DNA of 64,000 nucleotides from Chryseobacterium bernardetii (GTDB lineage: Bacteria; Bacteroidota; Bacteroidia; Flavobacteriales; Weeksellaceae), in contig NZ_CP033932.1 in NCBI RefSeq assembly GCF_003815975.1, positions 5,003,501 through 5,067,500 on the forward strand, given 5' to 3'. This document shows positions 18,470-27,208 of this stretch, piece by piece. Below the pieces are notes generated by a model. That model was not told the origin of the DNA and did no database searches. It worked only from the letters and a program-made list of their open reading frames with translations. Position 1 is the first letter of the stretch, and every line of letters starts with the position of its first letter. The position numbers and the translations under genes are program-made.

Positions 18470-19762
18470 ATGGAACAAAAGAAAATATTGATTATCACCT
18501 ATTACTGGCCTCCTGCGGGAGGTCCTGGTGTTCAAAGATGGCTGAAGTTCGCCAAATATCTGCCGGATTTTGGCTGGAAACCAATAATCTATACTCCGGA
18601 AAATCCAAGCTATCCGTTGATGGATGAAACGTTGATGAAGGATGTTCCTGAAAACATTGAAATTGTAAGAACAAAGATCTGGGAGCCTTATCAGCTTGCT
18701 GAAAAGCTTAATAAAAGCAACAAAAAATTTAAAGCAGGCCAATTTGATGTTGGTAAGAACCAAAGCTGGAAATCCAGGCTGTCTATATGGGTAAGAGGTA
18801 ACTTTTTCATTCCTGATGCCAGGGTCTTTTGGGTAAAACCCTCTGTTAAATTTCTGGAAAAGTATTTAGAGGAAAATAAAATTGATACTATTGTAACTTC
18901 CGGACCACCCCACTCTCTTCACCTGATTGGGTTAGGATTAAAAAATAAATTACCTCATCTTAAATGGATTGCAGATTTCCGTGATCCATGGACGGAGATT
19001 TCCTACTACAAACATCTGAAACTTACCAAGAGCTCCGACGAAAAACACCGCCAACAGGAAAGCGCTGTATTCAAAAATGCTGATATTACCTTGGCAACAA
19101 GCTATACAGATGCTGATAATTTCAGAAAAGCCGGAGCTAATGCTGTTTGTATCACCAATGGTTTTGATGAAAGCGATTCAAACAAGAAAACAGCAGAAGA
19201 AAAAGAGACTAATAAAACCTTTGTCCTAAGTTATATTGGCGTTCTTGAGCAGCTCAGAAATCCTGAAAATCTATGGAAGATCTTGGATGAACTGGTCAAA
19301 GAAAATTCAGAATTTGCTAAGAATTTCAGTTTAAAATTCGTGGGAAGAATTGATGATAAGGTCCTTCATACCCTTGAAAATTCAAGTCTGAAAAACCATA
19401 TTTTGAATCTTGGATATCTATCGCATGGTAAGGCAGTTGAAGAAATGCAAACTTCAGAAATGTTACTGATCACCAATTTTCCTAATGAATCTTCAAAAGG
19501 GATCATTCCCGGAAAGATATTTGAATATCTGGCTTCCGGAAAACACATCCTCTCATTTGGACCGGATCAGGCTGATGTTGCTAAAATACTGGAAGAAACC
19601 CATGCAGGAAAACATTTCAGCTATAACGATTCTGAAACGGTAAAAAGATTTATACTTGAAAAATTCGAGCTTTGGAAAAACGGGAATTTATCTGAAAATA
19701 CTCATCATATTGAACAGTTTTCAAGAAAAAACCTAACGAAACAACTGACGGAAATTTTATAA
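18470..19762 (+). CDS. Glycosyltransferase, GT4-like (GT-B fold)
   Basis: 430 residues from the ATG at 18470; an alternative ATG lies 8 codons upstream. It begins KKILIITYYWPPAGGPGVQRWLKFAKYLP, the glycine-rich loop of GT4-like enzymes. The middle has WIADFRDPWTE and VTSGPPHSLHLIGLGL. The C-terminal donor-binding domain shows LNLGYLSHGKAVEEMQTSEMLLI and IIPGKIFEYLASGKHIL, the usual EX7E-type region with the Glu in KIFEYLA. Acceptor and sugar cannot be told. The yfhO gene directly upstream suggests a shared envelope-glycan role. Confidence 0.87.
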   Translation: MEQKKILIITYYWPPAGGPGVQRWLKFAKYLPDFGWKPIIYTPENPSYPLMDETLMKDVPENIEIVRTKIWEPYQLAEKLNKSNKKFKAGQFDVGKNQSWKSRLSIWVRGNFFIPDARVFWVKPSVKFLEKYLEENKIDTIVTSGPPHSLHLIGLGLKNKLPHLKWIADFRDPWTEISYYKHLKLTKSSDEKHRQQESAVFKNADITLATSYTDADNFRKAGANAVCITNGFDESDSNKKTAEEKETNKTFVLSYIGVLEQLRNPENLWKILDELVKENSEFAKNFSLKFVGRIDDKVLHTLENSSLKNHILNLGYLSHGKAVEEMQTSEMLLITNFPNESSKGIIPGKIFEYLASGKHILSFGPDQADVAKILEETHAGKHFSYNDSETVKRFILEKFELWKNGNLSENTHHIEQFSRKNLTKQLTEIL

Positions 19763-19768
19763 GAAAGG

Positions 19769-19802
19769 AAGCTGGAGGCAAAACCCTTCCGGCTTCCAGC
19801 TT
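19769..19802. terminator. Bidirectional terminator hairpin between convergent genes
   Basis: AAGCTGGAGGC pairs with GCTTCCAGCTT (one G-T wobble) around a 12-base loop. The flanks are A-rich on the left and T/A-rich on the right. It lies between the stop of the glycosyltransferase (plus) and the stop of the lipoprotein gene (minus), so it can serve both. Confidence 0.65.
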
Positions 19803-19809
19803 ATAACTT

Positions 19810-20454
19810 TTAAATAGTCCATTGGTCATTTACCACAGCAATCAGGTAGTATTTCCCCTGAAATTCTTCAAATACCAGACGAAGTGTTTTCCAATCCATC
19901 TCACTGCTTTTTTCAGTTCCTTTGATATAGTTTTCTGTAAAATCTTTATTAGGATAAATTTTTTCAAGATTATTCAGAGAATTTCCACCACCTATAAATT
20001 TACCATGAGAATATTGGGAGGCGGTAAAATCGCCGGAGAACACCCATTTTCCAAGATAATCATTGATTGTAGCTTTATAAGGATCTCCTGAGCCATCCTG
20101 CGCTCCCCAGGTAAATAATGTTTTTGTGGGCTGGTATTTTTCAAAGTCTTCTTTAGAAAAATGTTTATCCGTTTTAGGGTCTACAAAAGCATACATAGAG
20201 AAAGTAATTCCTTTCTCAGGATGAATGAATGTTGCAAATGTTTTATAATCCTTATTTTTTAAAGCCTGCAGAACCTCATCATTGATCTTTTTAATATCAC
20301 CTTCTTTCTTCACTTTTTCCTTAGCAATGGCAGCACTATCCAGTGGTTTTATGCGGGTAACAGTATCAATTTCACTGGGAACCGGCTTTCCTGCTTCTTT
20401 CTTACAGGCTACAACCAGGCTCAATATAAGTATTGAAGCTAATAGTTTTTTCAT
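19810..20454 (-). CDS. Lipoprotein of unknown function
   Basis: 214 residues from the ATG at 20452-20454. The signal MKKLLASILILSLVVAC has its lipobox Cys at residue 17, then KKEAGKPVP. The mature part has a helix EVLQALKNKDYKTFATFIHPEKGI, a phrase common in NTF2/SnoaL-like envelope proteins, and a C-terminal strand, LRLVFEEFQGKYYLIAVVNDQW. I therefore suspect an NTF2-like fold, but no catalytic residues are evident. It stands alone, convergent with the glycosyltransferase and divergent from ypdA. Confidence 0.8.
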   Translation of the reverse strand: MKKLLASILILSLVVACKKEAGKPVPSEIDTVTRIKPLDSAAIAKEKVKKEGDIKKINDEVLQALKNKDYKTFATFIHPEKGITFSMYAFVDPKTDKHFSKEDFEKYQPTKTLFTWGAQDGSGDPYKATINDYLGKWVFSGDFTASQYSHGKFIGGGNSLNNLEKIYPNKDFTENYIKGTEKSSEMDWKTLRLVFEEFQGKYYLIAVVNDQWTI

Positions 20455-20664
20455 ATCTTTTAGTTTTATAAACAATAGAAAAGCACCAAAACTGATGCCA
20501 ATGGCGGGTTCAAAAGTAGGACTAACAGCTATTTTAAAGAGTATTAAATCTAAAAAATATCAGTTTCTAACTTTTCTTTTCATATTATTTTTCTCAACTT
20601 ATCCGTCGATTATCTCGATGCTTATTATCTCTCAGTTATTGAATATTTTTCCCAAATTACATCG

Positions 20665-20672
20665 TACCTTTG
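20665..20672 (+). promoter_or_regulatory. -7 element (TACCTTTG) 5 bases from the ypdA start
   Basis: Exact match to TAnnTTTG, ending 4 bases before the ATG of ypdA. With the usual 4-8 bases from the end of this element to the transcription start, the mRNA would begin at or within a few bases of the ATG and be leaderless. A TTG lies 23 bases upstream of the element, slightly further than the usual spacing. Confidence 0.5.
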
Positions 20673-20676
20673 GAAT

Positions 20677-21657
20677 ATGGAAATTTTGGATATTCTCATT
20701 ATAGGAGCAGGCCCTATTGGCATCAACTGTGCTATTGAAGCCCAGAAAAACAACTTGAAATATGTAATCATAGAAAAAGGAACCATTGTCAATTCCCTGT
20801 ACAACTATCCTTTATACATGCGGTTCTTTTCAACGGCAGAAAAGCTGGAAATTGACGGAACTCCCTTTATCTCTACAGCTCCCAAACCGGGAAGACAGGA
20901 TGCTTTGGAATATTATCAGGGAATTGCCCGGCAAAAGAATCTGAACATCCATCTCTATGAAAAGGTGCTCAACGTATCTAAAACACCTGATGTATTTGAT
21001 ATTGAAACCACAAAAGGAAAATATACAGCAAAAAATGTAGTGATTGCTACCGGATTTTATGATATTCCTAACCTGATGAATATTCCGGGGGAAGAACTTC
21101 CGAAGGTGAGACATTATTACACTGAGCCTTATCCGTATGCAAGACAGAAAGTAGTAGTGGTTGGATCAAGCAATTCTGCGGTGGATGCAGCACTTGAAAC
21201 TTATAGAAAAGGAGCTGAAGTAACTATGATTATCCGCCATTCCGAGATTTCAAAAAGTGTAAAATATTGGGTAAAACCGGATATTGAAAACCGGATTGCA
21301 GAAGGAAGTATTAAAGCCTATTTTAATGCTGAAATGATTGAGATAAAAGAGAATTCTGTCATTTTTAAGGATGAAAATAATCATTTGCATGAGATTGAAA
21401 ATGATTTTGTTCTGGCCATGACAGGCTATCTTCCAGATTTTGAATTTCTTAAAAATTCAGGAATTGAGCTCAATGGTGATTGCCTGAATCCTTCTTACAA
21501 TCTCAAAACCATGGAAACGAATGTTCCCAACCTCTATCTTGCAGGAGTAGTATGCGGCGGAAAAGATACCCATCTGTGGTTTATTGAAAATTCCAGGGTT
21601 CATGCCAGTATGATTGTCAGCGCCATACTCTCCAAACAAACTGAAAACCATTCATAG
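20677..21657 (+). CDS. ypdA: YpdA-type FAD/NAD(P)-dependent thiol-disulfide oxidoreductase
   Basis: 326 residues, the usual length for YpdA. The FAD-binding Rossmann motif is ILIIGAGPIGINCAIEA at 5-21, and the second dinucleotide motif is KVVVVGSSNSAVDAALE near 150-166. The C-terminal LYLAGVVCGGKDTHLWFIENSRVHA is characteristic. There is no CxxC redox pair, as expected for YpdA rather than thioredoxin reductase. In bacillithiol-making bacteria, including many Bacteroidota, YpdA (Bdr) reduces bacillithiol disulfide with NADPH. The role here follows from family knowledge. It is monocistronic with its own terminator. Confidence 0.9.
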   Translation: MEILDILIIGAGPIGINCAIEAQKNNLKYVIIEKGTIVNSLYNYPLYMRFFSTAEKLEIDGTPFISTAPKPGRQDALEYYQGIARQKNLNIHLYEKVLNVSKTPDVFDIETTKGKYTAKNVVIATGFYDIPNLMNIPGEELPKVRHYYTEPYPYARQKVVVVGSSNSAVDAALETYRKGAEVTMIIRHSEISKSVKYWVKPDIENRIAEGSIKAYFNAEMIEIKENSVIFKDENNHLHEIENDFVLAMTGYLPDFEFLKNSGIELNGDCLNPSYNLKTMETNVPNLYLAGVVCGGKDTHLWFIENSRVHASMIVSAILSKQTENHS

Positions 21658-21695
21658 TTTTCTGTGTTTATTAGTTAAGAAAAATTAAAAAGAAT

Positions 21696-21729
21696 AAAAA
21701 CCCAACCGAGTTTATACGGTTGGGTTTTA
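21696..21729. terminator. Bidirectional intrinsic terminator after ypdA
   Basis: AAAAACCCAACCG pairs perfectly with CGGTTGGGTTTTA around the loop AGTTTATA. The stem is GC-rich at its core, with A-tract and T-tract flanks that serve both strands. It separates ypdA (plus) from the convergent MFS gene (minus). Confidence 0.9.
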
Positions 21730-21755
21730 TATATCCTGTAAAAAGACTGGTCATT

Positions 21756-22994
21756 TTAAACCCAATCCTCTTCTACTTTCTTCCTATCCTTAAGCATCCA
21801 TGGAATAACAAAATAAAGAGCGGCTGCAATTCCTGTTGCCAGCACGCCGGTTCCGATCCATAAAATGTTAAAACCTAATTTATCAGCAATCAAAGTTCCT
21901 ATATAAGGTGTGATGATAAATGCTATGGAAAATGACATTCCGTTCAATCCCATATAAGCTCCTTTATTATTGGCTCCGGAACGTAATGCCGTGATGGTTG
22001 ACATAAAAGGCAGCGTCCAGATTTCTCCCACACAAAGCAGCGTCATGGAAACCAACAGGGTAATCATACTATAGTCAAAGGCCAGCATTGCATATGAAAA
22101 TCCACAAATAAGAGTTCCTATCAGCATTGTAAATGCAAGATTAAAGTACTTTTCTGCAATCTGTACTAATCCCATTTCCAGGATAACAATCAAAAACCCG
22201 CTATAACCGAGAATATATCCGATATTCTGCTGGCTTAAATGCGCCGTATCTTTATAAAAAATGGTCAACGTACTGAATAACTGGAAGAAACATATGGCAA
22301 AAAGCATGCATAATATGCAATAAATCAAAAATTTACCATCCTGATAAGGAGAGTTTTCTTTTTTATTCTCTATTGCTTCTTTTACTTTCTTAGCTTCCTT
22401 TTTAGCCTGTTTTGCACGGCCTGTAAAGAACCATATATACATAAAACCAGCCAGTAATGCAGCTAATGCATTGCTATAAAACAGAAATTCATAGGAAATA
22501 GCAGACAGGATTCCTCCCAATGCCGGACCTATAGAGAATCCCAGATTAACTGCCATACGATTCAAAGAAAAAGCCCTGGTTATATTTTCAGGCTTTGCAT
22601 ACTTTGTGATTGCCACAGAGTTTGCAGGACGGAAAGTCTCACTTACAATACTCTGGGCCAGAATAATTCCAGCTAAGCCTATTTCTGTTTTGAACAGGGG
22701 AATCATACAGAATAAAGGAACACTTAGCAGTAAACTCAGACTCTGTACTCTGTATTCACCTATTTTATCAGTGATCATGCCGCCTAACCATGACCCAATA
22801 ACCGAACCGATTCCGAAAAAGCTAAGGACAATTCCTGAATTCTCAATACTGAAATGCAAATGATCTGTCATATAAACTCCCAAAAAAGGAAGTACCATAG
22901 AACCTGCCCTGTTGATGAGCATTACCAACGCCAGCATCCAACTCTCCTGTGAGAGTCCTTTGAAAGAACTCGTGTATATGTTGATTAGTTTCAC
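21756..22994 (-). CDS. MFS transporter (drug or metabolite exporter-like)
   Basis: 412 residues with 12 predicted helices and a charged loop in the middle (residues about 196-220, rich in Lys and Glu). The GxxxD-type motif A is visible as IGSWLGGMITDKIGEYRV near residues 63-80. The start is GTG at 22992-22994, chosen because the N-terminus KLINIYTSSFKGLSQESWMLALVMLINRAG aligns with the usual beginning of this family and no ATG precedes it. The substrate is unknown. It is divergent from the AraC gene, so regulation by that factor is possible. Confidence 0.88.
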   Translation of the reverse strand: MKLINIYTSSFKGLSQESWMLALVMLINRAGSMVLPFLGVYMTDHLHFSIENSGIVLSFFGIGSVIGSWLGGMITDKIGEYRVQSLSLLLSVPLFCMIPLFKTEIGLAGIILAQSIVSETFRPANSVAITKYAKPENITRAFSLNRMAVNLGFSIGPALGGILSAISYEFLFYSNALAALLAGFMYIWFFTGRAKQAKKEAKKVKEAIENKKENSPYQDGKFLIYCILCMLFAICFFQLFSTLTIFYKDTAHLSQQNIGYILGYSGFLIVILEMGLVQIAEKYFNLAFTMLIGTLICGFSYAMLAFDYSMITLLVSMTLLCVGEIWTLPFMSTITALRSGANNKGAYMGLNGMSFSIAFIITPYIGTLIADKLGFNILWIGTGVLATGIAAALYFVIPWMLKDRKKVEEDWV

Positions 22995-23025
22995 AATAAT
23001 ATTTTGAGGGGAAAATTTGAAAATG

Positions 23026-23033
23026 CAAAGTTA
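23026..23033 (-). promoter_or_regulatory. Candidate -7 element (TAACTTTG) of the MFS gene
   Basis: On the minus strand the bases read TAACTTTG, an exact TAnnTTTG match 31 bases upstream of the GTG start. The expected transcription start is near 23020. No -33 element was checked to satisfaction. Confidence 0.5.
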
Positions 23034-23241
23034 GGTAAAAATAGCCTCAAACACCTTATTTTAAGCCTTTTTATAAATAATATTCATAAAAACAAACAAT
23101 TAACTGTATTTCAATAAAAACAAAAGATTTCAGCTATATAAAGTTTAAAAACATGAATAAAATTCGTAAATTGCAGTATTAGAGGGCTTTTTCAGTACTC
23201 AATCTAAAAAAACACCTATAAAAAATCAACCAAAACATAAA

Positions 23242-24120
23242 ATGGTAACCTACGAGAACTTACACGATACTCTTTCCTTTTATAATATTGATTGCCGCCA
23301 ATCCTACTATATCTCCTCCGGAAAACCCATTTTTGAATTCCCTAAAGTTCCTTTCAGAATGGATTACTATGCACTCTGCATCTGTACCGCAGGAGAAGTA
23401 AGTGTTGAAATAGACCATCATCAGTATAAAGCAGATGCCCACAGTATTCTGGTAGCCGCTCCGTCAACTATTGTAAAATTCCTGGAAACCAGTCAGGATT
23501 TTATGATGAAACTGTTATTCTTCGACAAAAATTTTCTGATCAAAAATATATCGAACCCTTTTATCATTGAGAAAATGAACCTGTTTTCCCAAGGTTCATA
23601 CAGTATTGTAAAGACCACTCCTAAAAACTCTCTGATACTTCAAAACCTTCTGGCTTACCTCAAAAAAAAATCCAGAAAACAGAGCAAATTTACTGAAGAA
23701 ATTGTCCGTACCATTATTTTCAATCTTCTTTTGGAAACTGCGGAAATCCTTGATACCAAACATTCTACAGATTCTGATAAAGAAGAAGGTAAAAAAGACC
23801 TTTACCTGAAGTTCAACCGGCTGATCCGTGATAATATCCGGCTGCACAGAACAGTACAGTTTTATGCTGAGCAGCTTTGTATCTCCAACAAATACCTTAT
23901 TGAGATCATAAAAAAATCAAGCGGGAAGACTCCGCATGAAGTCATAGATGAAGCCCTGTTGAAAGAAGCTTATGTAATGTTGGGAAATCCGGAACTCACT
24001 ATTTCTGAAATTGCTTTTGAACTTCAGTTTAATTCTGCCTCTGCTTTTGGCCGTTTTTTTAAAAAACATACTTCTGTTTCTCCTTCTGAATACAGAATAA
24101 CTGAAAATATCCAGTCTTAG
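23242..24120 (+). CDS. AraC family transcriptional regulator
   Basis: 292 residues. The N-terminal half is a cupin-like effector domain (CTAGEVSVEIDHHQYKADAHSILVAAP at about 53-79). The C-terminal 100 residues form the double HTH, with FYAEQLCISNKYLIEIIKKSSGKTPHEVID and LTISEIAFELQFNSASAFGRFFKKHTSVSPSEYR. It lies 89 bases upstream of the oleate hydratase gene on the same strand and is divergent from the MFS gene. It is therefore likely to control one or both, perhaps in response to a fatty acid. That link is positional only. Confidence 0.9.
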   Translation: MVTYENLHDTLSFYNIDCRQSYYISSGKPIFEFPKVPFRMDYYALCICTAGEVSVEIDHHQYKADAHSILVAAPSTIVKFLETSQDFMMKLLFFDKNFLIKNISNPFIIEKMNLFSQGSYSIVKTTPKNSLILQNLLAYLKKKSRKQSKFTEEIVRTIIFNLLLETAEILDTKHSTDSDKEEGKKDLYLKFNRLIRDNIRLHRTVQFYAEQLCISNKYLIEIIKKSSGKTPHEVIDEALLKEAYVMLGNPELTISEIAFELQFNSASAFGRFFKKHTSVSPSEYRITENIQS

Positions 24121-24209
24121 GAATTTCGGGATACTAATTCTGACATTAGGGATATATACCGCATTTTGAATAGAAGTACCTTTATAATGTTCATTAAAAA
24201 CAAGATAAA

Positions 24210-26150
24210 ATGAGTACGATCAATTCAAAATTCGACAAAGTTTTAAAGGCCTCTGACCAGTTTGGAAAAGTAAACCACGAACCGGATTCAAGCAAGGAAG
24301 TTCAGATTAATACTCCTGAAAAGACAATGCCTTTTTCAGACCAGATCGGAAACTATCAAAGAAATAAAGGAATTCCTTTACAATCCTACGAAAACAGTAA
24401 AATCTATATTGTCGGAAGCGGAATCGCAGGGATGTCTGCTGCCTACTATTTTATTCGTGACGGGCATGTTCCCGGTAAAAATATTATTTTTCTTGACCAG
24501 CTTTCCATAGAAGGAGGTTCACTGGATGGAGCCGGAAATACAAAGGATGGATATATCATCCGTGGCGGACGTGAAATGGATATGACCTACGAAAATCTAT
24601 GGGATATTTTCCAGGATATTCCTGCTCTGGAATTGCCAGCTCCTTACAGCGTTTTGGATGAATACCGTCTCATCAATGATAATGACCCTAATTATTCCAA
24701 AGCAAGATTAATTCATAACCAGGGACAGATCCAGGATTTCAGTAAATTTGGGTTGGAGAAAAAAGATCAGCTGGCTATCATCAAGCTTTTACTAAAGAAA
24801 AAAGAAGAACTTGATGACCTCAGCATTGAAGATTATTTCTCAGAATCCTTCTTAAACAGTAATTTCTGGTTCTTCTGGCGTTCTATGTTCGCTTTTGAAA
24901 ACTGGCACAGCTTGCTGGAGTTAAAACTTTATATGCACAGATTCCTTCATGCTATAGATGGAATGAAAGATTTTTCATGCCTTGTATTTCCTAAATATAA
25001 CCAATACGATACCTTTGTTACGCCTTTGAAAAACTTCTTAGTAGAAAAAGGTGTGCAGATACAGTTTGATACGTTGGTAAAAGATCTGGATGTTCATATC
25101 AATACGGAAGGGAAAACAGTGGAAGGTATCATTACTGAACAAAATGGAGAAGAAGTAAGAATCCCAATCGGTAAAGATGATTATGTGATTGTAACTACAG
25201 GATCCATGACGGAAAGTACTTTCTACGGGGATAACACAACGGTTCCTGAAGTAACCATAGACAACAGCAGTGCGGGACAAAGTGCCGGATGGAAATTATG
25301 GAAAAACCTTGCAGCTAAATCTGAAGTTTTCGGAAAACCTGAAAAATTCTGTAGCCATATTGAAAAATCTTCATGGGAATCTGCTACTCTAACATGCCGC
25401 CCTTCTGCCTTTACAGAAAAATTAAAAGAACTGTGTGTGAATGATCCTTATTCAGGAAAAACAGCTACCGGAGGTATCATCACCATTACAGACTCTAATT
25501 GGGTGATGAGTTTCACCTGCAACAGACAGCCACATTTCCCTACACAGCCTGATGATATTCTTGTAGTATGGGTATATGCATTACTGATGGACAAACAGGG
25601 AAATCATATTAAAAAAACAATGCCGGAATGTACCGGAAATGAGATCCTTGCAGAATTATGCCATCATCTTGGAATAACAGACCAATTAGATAACGTTATT
25701 GAAAACACGATCGTCCGTACCGCGTTTATGCCTTACATCACTTCTATGTTTATGCCGAGAGCCCAAGGAGACCGTCCGCGGGTAGTTCCTGAAGGCTGTA
25801 CCAATTTAGGTCTGGTAGGGCAGTTCGTAGAAACCAATAATGATGTTGTTTTTACTATGGAAAGCTCAGTAAGAACAGCCAGAATAGCAGTATATAATCT
25901 TCTTAACCTTAACAAGCAGGTTCCGGATATCAATCCGTTGCAGTATGACATCAGACATTTATTAAAGGCTACCCAGGCCTTGAATGATTATAAACCGTTC
26001 CTTGGAGAAGGAATTCTAAGAAAAATCCTGAAAAATACCTACTTCGAGCATATACTGGTTGACCGCCCTGAAGAAAAAGAAGAACATGAATCTTTCTTTA
26101 TGGAACAGATTGGTAAATTCCAAGAATGGATTAAAGGAATAAAAGGATAA
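24210..26150 (+). CDS. ohyA: Oleate hydratase
   Basis: 646 residues, the length reported for the Elizabethkingia enzyme. The FAD-binding motif [21 protein letters not shown] is at about 65-85, followed by [19 protein letters not shown] and the hydratase signature [18 protein letters not shown] (about 114-131). The later block [29 protein letters not shown] is also conserved. The enzyme adds water to the cis-9 double bond of oleic and related acids to give 10-hydroxy acids, and it needs FAD structurally. It probably detoxifies free unsaturated fatty acids. A hydroxyacyl-CoA dehydrogenase gene follows 85 bases downstream. Confidence 0.96.
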   Translation: MSTINSKFDKVLKASDQFGKVNHEPDSSKEVQINTPEKTMPFSDQIGNYQRNKGIPLQSYENSKIYIVGSGIAGMSAAYYFIRDGHVPGKNIIFLDQLSIEGGSLDGAGNTKDGYIIRGGREMDMTYENLWDIFQDIPALELPAPYSVLDEYRLINDNDPNYSKARLIHNQGQIQDFSKFGLEKKDQLAIIKLLLKKKEELDDLSIEDYFSESFLNSNFWFFWRSMFAFENWHSLLELKLYMHRFLHAIDGMKDFSCLVFPKYNQYDTFVTPLKNFLVEKGVQIQFDTLVKDLDVHINTEGKTVEGIITEQNGEEVRIPIGKDDYVIVTTGSMTESTFYGDNTTVPEVTIDNSSAGQSAGWKLWKNLAAKSEVFGKPEKFCSHIEKSSWESATLTCRPSAFTEKLKELCVNDPYSGKTATGGIITITDSNWVMSFTCNRQPHFPTQPDDILVVWVYALLMDKQGNHIKKTMPECTGNEILAELCHHLGITDQLDNVIENTIVRTAFMPYITSMFMPRAQGDRPRVVPEGCTNLGLVGQFVETNNDVVFTMESSVRTARIAVYNLLNLNKQVPDINPLQYDIRHLLKATQALNDYKPFLGEGILRKILKNTYFEHILVDRPEEKEEHESFFMEQIGKFQEWIKGIKG

Positions 26151-26235
26151 TCACCCATTTACAAATATAAGGTTGTTTTAAAAGTATTGTATCATCAGCT
26201 TTTAAAACAACATTCTTAACACAAAAACCAAGCTT

Positions 26236-27132
26236 ATGGATTTTAAAAATATAACAATAGCCGGAAGTGGCGTATTAGGATATCAAATTGCTTTCCAGAC
26301 CGCTTATCACGGATTTAAGGTTACAGTTTATGATATCAATGATGAAGTGTTGGAAAAAGCCAAAAGTAAGTTCAAGGCTTTAAGTGAAGCCTATCAAAAG
26401 GATTTACATGCCACACCAGAACAATTGGAGACAACCTTCAAAAACCTCGGCTATACTTCTGATCTTGCGGAAGCCGTAAAAGATGCAGACCTTCTGATAG
26501 AAGCAGTTCCTGAAGACCCTGATATTAAAATAGATTTTTATCACAAACTTTCCCAGGTGGCCCCGGAAAAAACAGTATTTGCAACCAACTCTTCTACTCT
26601 TCTTCCGAGCCAGTTTGCCGAAGCTACAGGAAGACCTTCCCAATTTGTAGCGCTCCATTTTGCTAATGAAATATGGAAGCATAATACCGGAGAAGTAATG
26701 CGTCATTCTGGAACTTCGCAGGAAGTATTTGATTCCGTGATCAGGTTTGCCAAAGCTATTGGTATGGTAGCATTACCAATTTATAAAGAACAGCCGGGAT
26801 ATATTGTCAATTCACTGCTTGTTCCGCTGCTTGGTGCAGCTGTCAATCTTTGGGTGGATGGAGTTGCAGATGTTGAAACAATTGACAAGACATGGATGGT
26901 AGCTACCGGAGCTCCTACAGGTCCGTTTGGAATTTTAGATGTTGTGGGAATTAACACTGCTTATAATATCAACAAAATGGAAGCTGAAGAAACACAGGAC
27001 CCTTTAAAAATTAAGGCCGTTGAAAAATTAAAACAAGATTATATTGATAAGGGAAAACTAGGTGTTCTGAGTGGTGAAGGATTTTATAAATATCCTAATC
27101 CTTCCTATCAAGATAAAAATTTCCTGAAATAG
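26236..27132 (+). CDS. 3-hydroxyacyl-CoA dehydrogenase family protein
   Basis: 298 residues. The N-terminal NAD-binding domain begins ITIAGSGVLGYQIAFQTAYHGFKVTVYDIND. The family block DLLIEAVPEDPDIKIDFYHKL is at about 85-105, and FATNSSTLLPSQ follows. The catalytic His is in QFVALHFANEIWKHNTGEVM near 137-156. The C-terminal domain has PGYIVNSLLVPLL and ATGAPTGPFGILDVVGI. The family oxidises 3-hydroxyacyl-CoA, for example 3-hydroxybutyryl-CoA. Here the neighbour suggests the hydroxy-fatty-acid branch, an inference. A strong terminator follows. Confidence 0.9.
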   Translation: MDFKNITIAGSGVLGYQIAFQTAYHGFKVTVYDINDEVLEKAKSKFKALSEAYQKDLHATPEQLETTFKNLGYTSDLAEAVKDADLLIEAVPEDPDIKIDFYHKLSQVAPEKTVFATNSSTLLPSQFAEATGRPSQFVALHFANEIWKHNTGEVMRHSGTSQEVFDSVIRFAKAIGMVALPIYKEQPGYIVNSLLVPLLGAAVNLWVDGVADVETIDKTWMVATGAPTGPFGILDVVGINTAYNINKMEAEETQDPLKIKAVEKLKQDYIDKGKLGVLSGEGFYKYPNPSYQDKNFLK

Positions 27133-27154
27133 ATTTGATAGTCATCAAACCATA

Positions 27155-27190
27155 AAAAAGCAGGGCTTATTTCTAAGTCCTGCTTTTCTT
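27155..27190. terminator. Bidirectional terminator between hydroxyacyl-CoA dehydrogenase and glnS
   Basis: AAAAGCAGG with CTTA pairs with TAAG and CCTGCTTTT around a short loop. A tracts precede it and T tracts follow it, so it can end both the plus-strand dehydrogenase transcript and the minus-strand glnS transcript. Confidence 0.85.
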
Positions 27191-27208
27191 TTTATCAATT
27201 CCTAAAGA

